DNA of 8,527 bases from Desulfobacterales bacterium (GTDB taxonomy: Bacteria > Desulfobacterota > Desulfobacteria > Desulfobacterales > C00003106). Below the pieces are notes generated by a model. It was not told the DNA's origin. It saw nothing but the letters and a program-made list of their open reading frames with translations, and did no database searches. The translations under genes and the position numbers were made by a program. The DNA lies in assembly GCA_030613165.1 (NCBI GenBank), contig JAUWMN010000048.1:1-8527 (forward strand). The letters run 5' to 3'. Shown in pieces: positions 1 to 7,400 of this stretch. The stretch's first letter is position 1. Each line of letters starts with the position of its first letter.

Positions 1-221
1 AAAATGTCGCGTTGTGCAAAGGTCTCGCTTCTTCGAAGTAGTCAGAGCAAATAACATGCCGCGGATTGGCAATGATATAATATGCGGAAGTTACAACGAT
101 AAAATGAATCTTGGCTTGTATGAGTTGCAACTTTGTACGCAATGGTTTTTCGTTACGGACATAATTCTCGGACAGCCTCTTAGTTTGGGGTAAGTTTAGT
201 TATAATCAACGAGCGCTCCAT
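1..221. other. Left-edge non-coding region, no gene identified
   Basis: No convincing gene is visible here. On the + strand the frame beginning at base 2 stays open from the window edge to a TAA at 191-193 (63 codons). The translated peptide resembles no family I recognise, and an open run of that length is not rare by chance at this base composition, so it may or may not be the tail of a gene cut by the window edge. The stretch is AT-rich. It contains two TATAAT strings (76-81, preceded by TG at 73-74, and 201-206), neither with a good -35 box. Confidence 0.4.
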
Positions 222-299
222 AGCCCTGTCAAAGTCAAAAATTTGACATACAGTCACAACAGCCCTGTCAAAGTCAAAAATTTGACATACAGTCACAAC
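222..299. repeat. Exact 39-bp tandem duplication with nested inverted repeat
   Basis: Two identical, directly abutting 39-bp units occupy 222-260 and 261-299. Each unit contains GTCAAAAATTTGAC, an inverted repeat of 6-bp arms around AA. Outside it lie matching outer arms CTGT and ACAG, and a second direct GTCAAA hexamer. The TTTGACA end of each unit doubles as a perfect -35 hexamer (TTGACA at 243-248 and 282-287), but only the second copy has a -10 box at the right distance. The symmetrical half-sites over a -35 box look like a transcription-factor operator, and the duplication would double the sites. The regulator is unknown. A recent slippage duplication without function is also possible. 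Confidence 0.9.
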
Positions 300-310
300 C
301 AGACTATATT
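282..310 (+). promoter_or_regulatory. Candidate sigma70 promoter for the dCache-PAS sensor gene
   Basis: A perfect -35 hexamer TTGACA (282-287) is followed by a 17-bp spacer and TATATT (305-310), a five-of-six match to the -10 consensus. Transcription would begin near 317, giving a leader of roughly 130 bases before the ATG at 448. The -35 lies inside the inverted repeat of the second 39-bp unit, so a protein bound there would compete with RNA polymerase. This is the best promoter match upstream of the sensor gene. It is inferred from sequence alone. Confidence 0.6.
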
Positions 311-447
311 TACATGCAGGTTCAAATGCGGTGGTTGTGTACAAGAAGTCTTAACTATTTGGAACTACAGTACATTATTTTTTATGCTATTTCGGCATAT
401 TTCCTGCTATGTCATAGGTATGATGTAGTAGTGCAAGAGCGTATAAT

Positions 448-2094
448 ATGGAAACAAGAAAATTATTTTGGAAGGCCGCGTTAAGTGTAATTGCCGGGTT
501 GGCAGTTGCTGTGATAATTGTATACGTGGCTTACCTTAACCACAGAAAGCATGAGAAGCTCGTTGTATCCCAGGCACAACAGCAGCTTCTCGTGCTTGCG
601 AGGACAACCGCGCAGAGGATAGAAGAATTCATTGACGAACATGTGGAAACACTCAAAACCCTTTCGCTAAATCCAGCGGTTCAGGAATCAATTTACAGGA
701 AAATTAAACATAAAGCCCCTGAATCTGAATATTGCCCTGTCCAAACCCTTTATGAGATTCACGCCAATGCTACGGATGCCCTTACCACTCTGGACGCAGG
801 TGGAATTATGCTGCACAGACACCCTTATATAGAAAACAGACCCGGAATGGATCATAAGGATAAGCCCGGAGTCGCCTCTGTCGTACGGGAACATAAGCCG
901 TATGTCAGTGAACCCTTTTATAACAATCTGGGTAACCTGGCCATATCCATTGCAGAGCCTGTATTTTGCGGGGGGGAATTCGCAGGAATGGTTCGCTGGA
1001 TGGTACAAACGGATACTATCTATACGCATTTCATGCAACCGCTCCAGGCAGGGACCCAAAGCTGTAAATGGATTGTGGATGCACGGGGAATTTTATTGGG
1101 TCACGAGCATGAGGACAGGATAGGACAACATTTTGTGAATGACGATAGGGAAAAGATGCCTGATTATGATTGGTCAACGCTGGAAAATATCCTGGCTGAG
1201 TCGATTCAGGGGAGAGAAGGCACAGACATCTTTTTACATCCCGAACTCGGCAAGAGAATTGTGGCGTATGCCCCTGTTCATGCGGGAAATCAACTATGGT
1301 CGGTGGGTATTTGTATAGCGTATTCTGAAGTTGCAAGGCCCATTGCGGAGCACGCAAGAAATACATTTGCAATTTCAGGAGTTATTATCTTGTTGTTTGC
1401 CGGCGGTGGTATTACTCTCTTTAGAACTCAGAAGAGAAAGGCAGAACTTAAGGCCGAGACAAAACATTTAAGACAAATTGCTCAATCAGCAGAGGACCTG
1501 AGGGAGAGCGAGGAGAAGCTGGCGGGGATAATTTCATCGATGACGGATCACATGTTCATGTTGGACGATCACCATACTATTTTATGGGCAAACGGTGTTG
1601 CAAAGGGACTGCTCGGCCCGGACCTGGTCGGCAAGAAGTGCTATAAGGTGTACCACGGGTATGATACGCCATGTGAACCGTGCATAGTAAAGAAGTGCTT
1701 TGAAGACGGCAAGATTCACGAATTTGAAACAAAAGTCAAGGGACCCGACGGGAAGCAGATGACATTCTGGTGTACGGCAAGTGTGGCTGCACACGATGCC
1801 GACGGCACACCAAAGATGGTGGTGGAGATTTGTCGTGACATTACAAAGCGGAAGATGGCCGAAAAGGATCGGGAGCGGCTTATCAGCGATCTCCGGAAAG
1901 CCCTGTCAGAGATCAAGGCCTTGAGCGGAATGCTGCCTATCTGCTCTTCGTGTAAGAAGATTCGCGATGACAAAGGATATTGGAACCAGATAGAGGCATA
2001 TATTAGCACCCATTCCGAGGTTGAATTCAGCCATGGCATCTGCCCGGAATGTGCGAAAAAGCTCTATGGTGAATGGTTGGACGAGAACGAATAA
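448..2094 (+). CDS. Membrane-anchored dCache-PAS sensor with C-terminal CxxC...CxxC module
   Basis: This 548-residue protein is a probable transmembrane signal sensor. Residues 9-29 form a first membrane helix. Residues about 35-300 resemble a periplasmic double-Cache (dCache) ligand-binding domain, with Cache-like stretches RPGMDHKDKPGV (131-142) and AEPVFCGGEFAGMV (169-182). Residues 307-325 are a second helix, followed by a charged, probably coiled-coil linker (328-358). A PAS domain spans about 355-465, with clustered C398, C409, C412 and C417. After another helical linker comes a module (493-541) with C499-x2-C502 and C532-x2-C535, a likely metal-binding knuckle pair. I see no histidine kinase, GGDEF, EAL, HAMP, chemotaxis or DNA-binding domain, so the output is unknown; it may act through a partner. 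The ATG follows a weak AAGAG at 435-439, and an in-frame stop at 421-423 excludes a longer start. The architecture is well supported; the ligand is not known. Confidence 0.9.
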   Translation: METRKLFWKAALSVIAGLAVAVIIVYVAYLNHRKHEKLVVSQAQQQLLVLARTTAQRIEEFIDEHVETLKTLSLNPAVQESIYRKIKHKAPESEYCPVQTLYEIHANATDALTTLDAGGIMLHRHPYIENRPGMDHKDKPGVASVVREHKPYVSEPFYNNLGNLAISIAEPVFCGGEFAGMVRWMVQTDTIYTHFMQPLQAGTQSCKWIVDARGILLGHEHEDRIGQHFVNDDREKMPDYDWSTLENILAESIQGREGTDIFLHPELGKRIVAYAPVHAGNQLWSVGICIAYSEVARPIAEHARNTFAISGVIILLFAGGGITLFRTQKRKAELKAETKHLRQIAQSAEDLRESEEKLAGIISSMTDHMFMLDDHHTILWANGVAKGLLGPDLVGKKCYKVYHGYDTPCEPCIVKKCFEDGKIHEFETKVKGPDGKQMTFWCTASVAAHDADGTPKMVVEICRDITKRKMAEKDRERLISDLRKALSEIKALSGMLPICSSCKKIRDDKGYWNQIEAYISTHSEVEFSHGICPECAKKLYGEWLDENE

Positions 2095-2113
2095 TCCATC
2101 ACCAACCATTTTT
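2072..2113 (+). terminator. Candidate rho-independent terminator of the sensor gene
   Basis: AATGGTTGG (2072-2080) pairs perfectly with CCAACCATT (2102-2110), and a run of five T (2109-2113) follows at once. The 21-base loop is long, and the left arm lies inside the last codons of the sensor gene, with the stop codon in the loop. The form fits an intrinsic terminator, but the moderate GC content and the loop size make it weak. Confidence 0.45.
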
Positions 2114-2369
2114 ACTAACCCGGCAAGCCGAAGGTAAAAAAAATCTGAATTACAAAAAACAATCAAAAAAACAGTGTGTATTTTCAGTTAGTACACTTTT
2201 ACAAAAATAATGTGGCGAAATAAAATAGAATATCAACTTTCAGAAAGTTTTTTATGAATAATGCGGGCTAAGTGTTCCAATTCGTATATTTGATGACGTA
2301 TTTTATGACGGGACGGCTATCCCGGGCAGGCACATCTCTTCCTCAAAAATCGCGCAACTTAGGTTGAAA
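2095..2369. other. Intergenic gap between convergent genes
   Basis: This AT-rich, non-coding gap lies between the ends of two genes read towards each other. It holds several small stem-loops: the terminators listed separately, an AT-only hairpin AACTTT-CAG-AAAGTT with six T from 2248 to 2253, and CGGGA/TCCCG arms at 2309-2313 and 2320-2324 just past the end of the minus-strand gene. The last has no T-run on the minus strand. I see no small gene. Confidence 0.6.
2165..2200. terminator. Possible bidirectional terminator
   Basis: AGTGT (2173-2177) pairs with ACACT (2193-2197), extended inward by two G-T wobbles around an 11-base loop. On the plus strand the stem is followed by TTTT (2197-2200). 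On the minus strand it is followed by one G and then seven T (complement of A2165-2171), so it could end transcripts from both sides. It lies about 170 bases beyond the stop of the minus-strand lipoprotein gene. The stem is short, so confidence is low. Confidence 0.35.
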
Positions 2370-4394
2370 TTACTGGATTTGAAAGAAACGTTTCCCTTTC
2401 ACCCTTAACAGAGCGAGCTCCTTATTCGCATCCCCGGTTTCATCAAAGGAGATAAACCCTGTAACAGACGGAAAGTTGCTGACCTGGTGCAGCGCCACTC
2501 TCAAAGCATTACGAGTACGCAGGGTTGGATTTTTGATGAGATGAAAGAGTAATTTGGCGGTATCATATCCCTGTGCGTCTAAGAAACCTGGTTTGCGTCC
2601 AAAGGTGTCTTGAAAGTTTTTGACAAATGCCCGCACAACAGGACTTGAATCTTCGACAAAGAAACCGCTTGGGAAAACCGAGCCTTGCACGTAACCCGCG
2701 GACTGTCTCAATAGCCATGGGGAATACCAAAGGTTGGTTCCAATGAGTAAAACACCCGATACATCGTTGTATAACAGTTGGGGGGCAATAAGACTTATAT
2801 TTTTTGATGTGTCCGGAATAAAGATTGCGTCGAAATCGATGATCGGTTCAGGCCCTTCCGGTTCCGCGGCTTCTGCTTCTTCATCTCCTGTATATTCAGT
2901 CTCATCCGCGCCGGTTTCTTCTATAACCTCATCTGTCACCTCTTTTGAATCCACTTCTATCGGATCAACACGCTCATAGTAAAGACCGACTAATTTTTTA
3001 ATAGGCGTAGCAAAATCGGTCTGCTTGCTTTTATATGATTCGATTCCCACCACCTGTCCCCCGTGTTGAACCAGCTCATCCCAGAATAGATTCATAAACC
3101 GCTTACCATAGGTATCTTCCGGATAAATAATCGCGAACTTTTTATATCCCAAGATATTTACCGCATAAGGGACAATAGTTTTAATCTGCTGCAAGGGGGT
3201 CAAGAAGTCTCTAAATATAAATTTTCCTGTTTTAGTGATATCTTCTTTCTGAGTCAGAGTAATGATGGGGAGGCCCATATTGTTGGCGGTTTCAGCTACG
3301 TATTCCGCTGTAATCATCGGGCCGATGATTCCTATTACCCTTTCATTTTTAACCAGATATTCCAACGCGCGAGTGGCCGCCTCGGGATCACTCTTTGAAT
3401 CTTTTATAATTAGCCGAACTGATGGCGCGCCGGTGGAGCTACTAAATTCAGCAAGCGACAACTCTATGCCGGAAAGAACGCGGTTTCCAAATTGTTGATA
3501 AGGACCTGTCAGGGGAAGAATGCAGCCAATGGCCCACTTGGCGATATCAAGATTTTTCTTAAGACGACCCTCAAGCTCCCTGGCGGCCCCGGATAGTTCA
3601 TGCCTTGAAAAATCTCTCAAGAATTCTGAAAGTACCTCTAACGCATTAACCTCATGCCCCTGTTGTTCGTACAGTTTTGCCTTTTGAAACAAAAGATAGC
3701 CCGGAAGCACATCGTTTTTATACCGCCGGGCAAGGATTCTAATCTCCGGCTCAGTGAGCTCGGCTAACGCCAGTTGTATTTTCTCCCCAATATTTTCTTT
3801 TTCCTCACCCTGTGCCAACCGATACGCGTCCACATACGACACAACAGCGTCGCAGGCCTTTTTTTGCCCCAAAAGTGAGTCCCCTATCAGGGTAATCAGT
3901 CGGACCTCTTCCTGGAGAGAAAGATACTTAAGGGAGAGAAGGCTTTTGGCATACAGGATAGCCTCATCGTAATTGTTTTCTTTATAATAGGCAAACGCGA
4001 TATTAAACTTGGCTTCGGCAGCTAAAAGGCTGCGGGGAAAATCAAAGATCAATACTTGATAGGCGCCGCGGGCGCCGGTGTAATCTCCCATCCACAGATA
4101 GGTGTTACCCCTCTCCATCATAAATCTATCAGCAAGAGGACCGGGAGGTGACTGGCTTAGATAGTCATCGTAGATGTTGAGCGCTTTTTGATGTTCCCCT
4201 GCTTGTATGAAGTGTTCGGCCTTATCAAGCACCTTATATGCCTGAATCATCTCGGGGGTGGGAGGCTCTGTTGGGATCTTTTTCTTAAATGGGATAATCT
4301 CAGCGCAACCCCAGAAAATAAAGATCCCGAAAAAAGCGCCAAGCAGTATCAAACGAAATTTATTAAGATGTTTTTTATTTTTGAAAGGTTCCAA
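2370..4394 (-). CDS. LpoA-like lipoprotein: TPR plus periplasmic-binding fold (penicillin-binding protein activator family)
   Basis: I chose the TTG start at 4394 because AGGAG sits five bases upstream and it gives a clean lipoprotein signal: a lysine-rich N-terminus, a hydrophobic stretch (about 14-29) and Cys30 after FWG, an imperfect lipobox. The product is 674 residues. Residues about 48-275 are TPR-like helical pairs. Residues 287-674 form a type I periplasmic-binding (LivJ/LppC-like) fold opening with GCILPLTGPYQQFG and containing IGIIGPMITAEYVAETA. This TPR-plus-binding-fold order is that of LpoA, the outer-membrane lipoprotein that activates the peptidoglycan synthase PBP1A in E. coli; orthology here is inferred, and an amino-acid or peptide-sensing role is an alternative. 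An odd acidic insert occupies residues 476-520. The gene follows the cyclase gene in the same operon. A GTG start at 4469 would add 25 residues inside the upstream gene and mask the signal peptide, so I reject it. Confidence 0.85.
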   Translation of the reverse strand: MEPFKNKKHLNKFRLILLGAFFGIFIFWGCAEIIPFKKKIPTEPPTPEMIQAYKVLDKAEHFIQAGEHQKALNIYDDYLSQSPPGPLADRFMMERGNTYLWMGDYTGARGAYQVLIFDFPRSLLAAEAKFNIAFAYYKENNYDEAILYAKSLLSLKYLSLQEEVRLITLIGDSLLGQKKACDAVVSYVDAYRLAQGEEKENIGEKIQLALAELTEPEIRILARRYKNDVLPGYLLFQKAKLYEQQGHEVNALEVLSEFLRDFSRHELSGAARELEGRLKKNLDIAKWAIGCILPLTGPYQQFGNRVLSGIELSLAEFSSSTGAPSVRLIIKDSKSDPEAATRALEYLVKNERVIGIIGPMITAEYVAETANNMGLPIITLTQKEDITKTGKFIFRDFLTPLQQIKTIVPYAVNILGYKKFAIIYPEDTYGKRFMNLFWDELVQHGGQVVGIESYKSKQTDFATPIKKLVGLYYERVDPIEVDSKEVTDEVIEETGADETEYTGDEEAEAAEPEGPEPIIDFDAIFIPDTSKNISLIAPQLLYNDVSGVLLIGTNLWYSPWLLRQSAGYVQGSVFPSGFFVEDSSPVVRAFVKNFQDTFGRKPGFLDAQGYDTAKLLFHLIKNPTLRTRNALRVALHQVSNFPSVTGFISFDETGDANKELALLRVKGKRFFQIQ

Positions 4395-4407
4395 ATCTTC
4401 TCCTATT
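4392..4407 (-). promoter_or_regulatory. Shine-Dalgarno overlapping the upstream stop codon; translational coupling site
   Basis: Read on the minus strand, the cyclase-like gene ends in TAG (4405-4403), and that stop overlaps the AGGAG ribosome-binding sequence (4404-4400). Five bases later comes the TTG start (4394-4392) of the lipoprotein gene. Ribosomes ending the first gene would be placed on the second start. This arrangement decides the lipoprotein start and indicates a shared mRNA. Confidence 0.75.
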
Positions 4408-7400
4408 TCACCAGAATATATTTGCGGGCCACCTGAGGGATATAAAGTCCAACTTGGCCGGAAGGACACGGTAGATCCAATTGTTCCTTTGCCCTGTTTA
4501 GAGTCTCCTTAACAGAAGGGAGTCCGTTCTTGTCATGAAAAGTCCGACAGAAGAACTCGCCCCAGCTGGTCATATATATTGTTGTGTATTCATGGACCTT
4601 TTTGAGCTTTCGATTTAAGTTAAAATTAATGGTTAAAAAAAGCTTCTGTATATAAGGTTCTTTCAAGAGCGCTTGCGGAACGATTTTTTCAGCCTCATGC
4701 ACTGGATAGAACTCGTGCAATTTTCGTAGGAGATCAAGGATGTCTTGCAGCGAAATAGGGGTCGGGTTCGGCATAAGCTGAAACGACGTGGTGGGTAAAT
4801 AAAGACCGTTGTGAACCAGCCATATGCAAATCTCTTCGATACGACCACTTTTCAATAGGTTTCCCCCCTTGCGTCCCCTCTGCCCGTCTCGTTGCAAATG
4901 GTCCAAACTCCAGGTTGCCGGTCCATCTTTCGGGTTGTTATATTGAAAGTATAACTGCTGAAACAGCGCCTTGCCGTGTACTATAAGTGGAAGCTTGTCT
5001 ACCTTATGGGATTTTTTTGAAAATTGGACAAACATCTTACGTCCCAAGATCGTCAGGTCCTTAGGCGTAATTGTTGTTTCCTGCGCCGCCCTCGCCTGCA
5101 ACGTACGACTTAATTTTTTGTAAGTCTCTATCATATAATTATTAACCTTGGCGCTGAGTTTAAAGATCTTGTCAAATGGCCAATCCCGAAAGTGTCCTAA
5201 ATCCTGTACCATTGTCTCATTCCAATCCCAACTCTCGATATAATCTTGCACCAGCCGCTTCTTGGCCCCGATCACTGAGTTGTCCAGATCAGTGATCGAC
5301 TGTATTCCAAGTTTCATAAAAAAGCAAATCTGGAGCAGCCGTTCCGTACTTTTTTGTTCTGTGCGATCATAATAGTCTAAGACTTCCTCAAAAAGCAACA
5401 AATAAGGATCTAAGTGTCTAAGATCGTACCTGCCACGCGACCAACCCGCTTTGAGCCGGTTACACAAGAGTCCGTGCTGTTCTTCTTCCTGAATATATCT
5501 CTCTAATAGAGCCATTTTCATGACCGACTTGTAAGGACTCTTCATGCCCTTGAAAAGTTGCCATATTGACGCGCCAAAATATTCTCCTTGTGGAATAGTG
5601 GAAACGTTACCCAGGTCCAGATAATCTTTGTGGAATTGTGATGCCAGGGAAAGGAGGCGTTGATAATGTTTATCTTTTACACCAGATGGGAGAACACACC
5701 ATAACGGAATCTTGCCAGCGACGTGGATCATGGTGCGGTAAAACTCTTCCTTTAAAATTTTTCCCTGAGCCGATCCGGAACTTTCCTGGTCACTTACACC
5801 GAATCTATCCTCGCGTACGCTTGCAAGGTCGACCACAAAAAAATGGAGTTCGGTGTTAAATGTTTTAGCAGCCCATTTTTCAATAGCTCGGAGTTTTGCG
5901 CTCAGGCGTTTAATCCTTTTCTCTCCCAGCTTGGCATCGTCTACACACACCCAATAGTCTATGGCGGAGTCGGCGGACTGTGCTATTGTTCCCACACTGC
6001 CGATAGTGAAAAGCCCTTCAATGTAATGCTCTTTCTGCAAAGATGGCGCAAAATCATCTATAATGAAATACTTCTTTGCTAATTGGAGGACTTCCAAAGG
6101 AAAGGAGTATCCGCAAATCCCTGCCGGGGCGTTACGGATCGGACTGTCTGTGGGAAGCAATTCCAGATTTGAATGAATCAGGAAGGGGATTAATGTAAAC
6201 AGGTCGCCTTGCTCAGACTGAAAGGTATCAAGCGCCAGTTCAGTCCTTCTATGATTGTATTCAAGGAAGGCCTTGCGGCGCTTATCCATTTCTTCGGCAA
6301 GTACCACAAGATTGAAGGCGCCGTGTTTAAGGAGTTCGTCTTCAAAAAAGAGATCGGGAAGCACAACATCGCCGAACAAGCCTGATCGAGTATCCAACTC
6401 AGACTGTTCCGTAGTAATATCGGAAAAATCAATACCCAAAAAGTCACAATCCATGCCGCGTGCCAGGGAAAAATCTGCAAGATGAAGTGTGGCAAAATTG
6501 AAAGAGACTTGAGTTAAATCCGACTCAACAAAGGACGTCTCCGTAAGATCTGTCCGTGAAAAATCTGTTTTTTTGATCTTTCCACTGACAAAGATGGAAC
6601 CTTTCAAGTCGGCAAGGCCAAAAGATGACCCATAGATCCAGGCATTGGTAAAATCGCACGAGCTGCAAGAGGCTTTTGTGAAAGACGACCCTTTTATGAC
6701 GGCATCCTCGAATGACACAGAGTCGAGTAAGGCATTGTCCATCTTTACATTTTCAAAACGCGCTCCCTTGAACGTGACCGAGTAAAGCTTTGCGGATGAG
6801 ATACTTACATTAGAAAAGAACGCCCCATCAAAATTAACATTGCGGAGACTGATGCCGGAAATATCTAAGTCCGAAAGTACCTCCCCTTGAAATTCCACAC
6901 CTTCGAGGGACTCACCATTTAAAAGCCGTTGCAAAAGCTTACGTTGTTTCCTTTTCCCAAAGAGGCCTTTCTTGTCAGTCTTGGCGGAAGGCGAGTATTC
7001 CGGGGTATCATCTTTAACGGCCTCTTCAATCTTTTTATTCTTGATTGAATCAATCCTTTTAAGGAGCTTTGCGGCTTCGTTGCGGGCTTCATCATGCGAA
7101 CTTTTCAAATATTGGTTCAGAAAAATGGTCAGTTTTTCAGGATCGTTCCGAACAATCGAATTAACAATAGTCCTCCGTGCTTCTCGTCCTTGATCTGAAG
7201 GGAGGGTATTTAAGACGGGATTAAGTTCCATCCACTCCAAATCTCGTAATGACTCATAGACACGTGTGCTCATAGCAGGGTGATTTTCACAAAGATCGGC
7301 GGTTATCTTCCCTAATGCGGGAGCCTTCAATGCGGCAAGGGTATTAAAGGCGTGGAATCGTATATTCTCATCCTCGTCATCCAAAAGAGCGGAAACAGCC

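Noticed and set aside
73..81. Extended -10 element TGATATAAT near the left edge
   Set aside because: No -35 partner or associated gene start is visible; AT-rich DNA yields such strings by chance.
164..181. GAGGCTGTCCGAGAAT-like string on the minus strand as an insertion-sequence end
   Set aside because: No matching inverted copy, target duplication or transposase fragment could be found in the window.
231..250. FNR, CRP or HcpR type binding site in the palindrome
   Set aside because: The half-sites face the opposite way (GTCAA-N4-TTGAC rather than TTGAC-N4-GTCAA), and the TGTGA-N6-TCACA pattern is absent, so no named regulator can be assigned.
222..299. A minimal CRISPR array
   Set aside because: The two 39-bp units abut directly with no spacer, and no cas genes are nearby.
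407..417. Palindrome CTATGTCATAG upstream of the sensor gene
   Set aside because: It is short, single and has no T-run or promoter overlap; chance is the simplest explanation.
243..428. A 61-codon open frame starting with TTG on the plus strand
   Set aside because: Its start is the TTGACA promoter box itself, it lies within the tandem repeat and leader, and it has no ribosome-binding site or recognisable protein character.
442..447. TATAAT directly before the sensor ATG
   Set aside because: There is no -35 box at the proper distance, and transcription would begin inside the gene.
1031..1372. Minus-strand open frames opposite the sensor gene
   Set aside because: They are overlapped fully by a gene with clear domain content and show no domains, start signals or protein-like composition of their own.
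2734..2979. Serine-rich open frame opposite the acidic insert of the lipoprotein
   Set aside because: Its serine richness is simply the complement of the Glu/Asp codons of the true gene.
4395..4469. Longer lipoprotein start at GTG 4469
   Set aside because: It would overlap the upstream gene by 67 bases, lacks a Shine-Dalgarno, and puts 25 unrelated residues before a good signal peptide that begins at the TTG with AGGAG.
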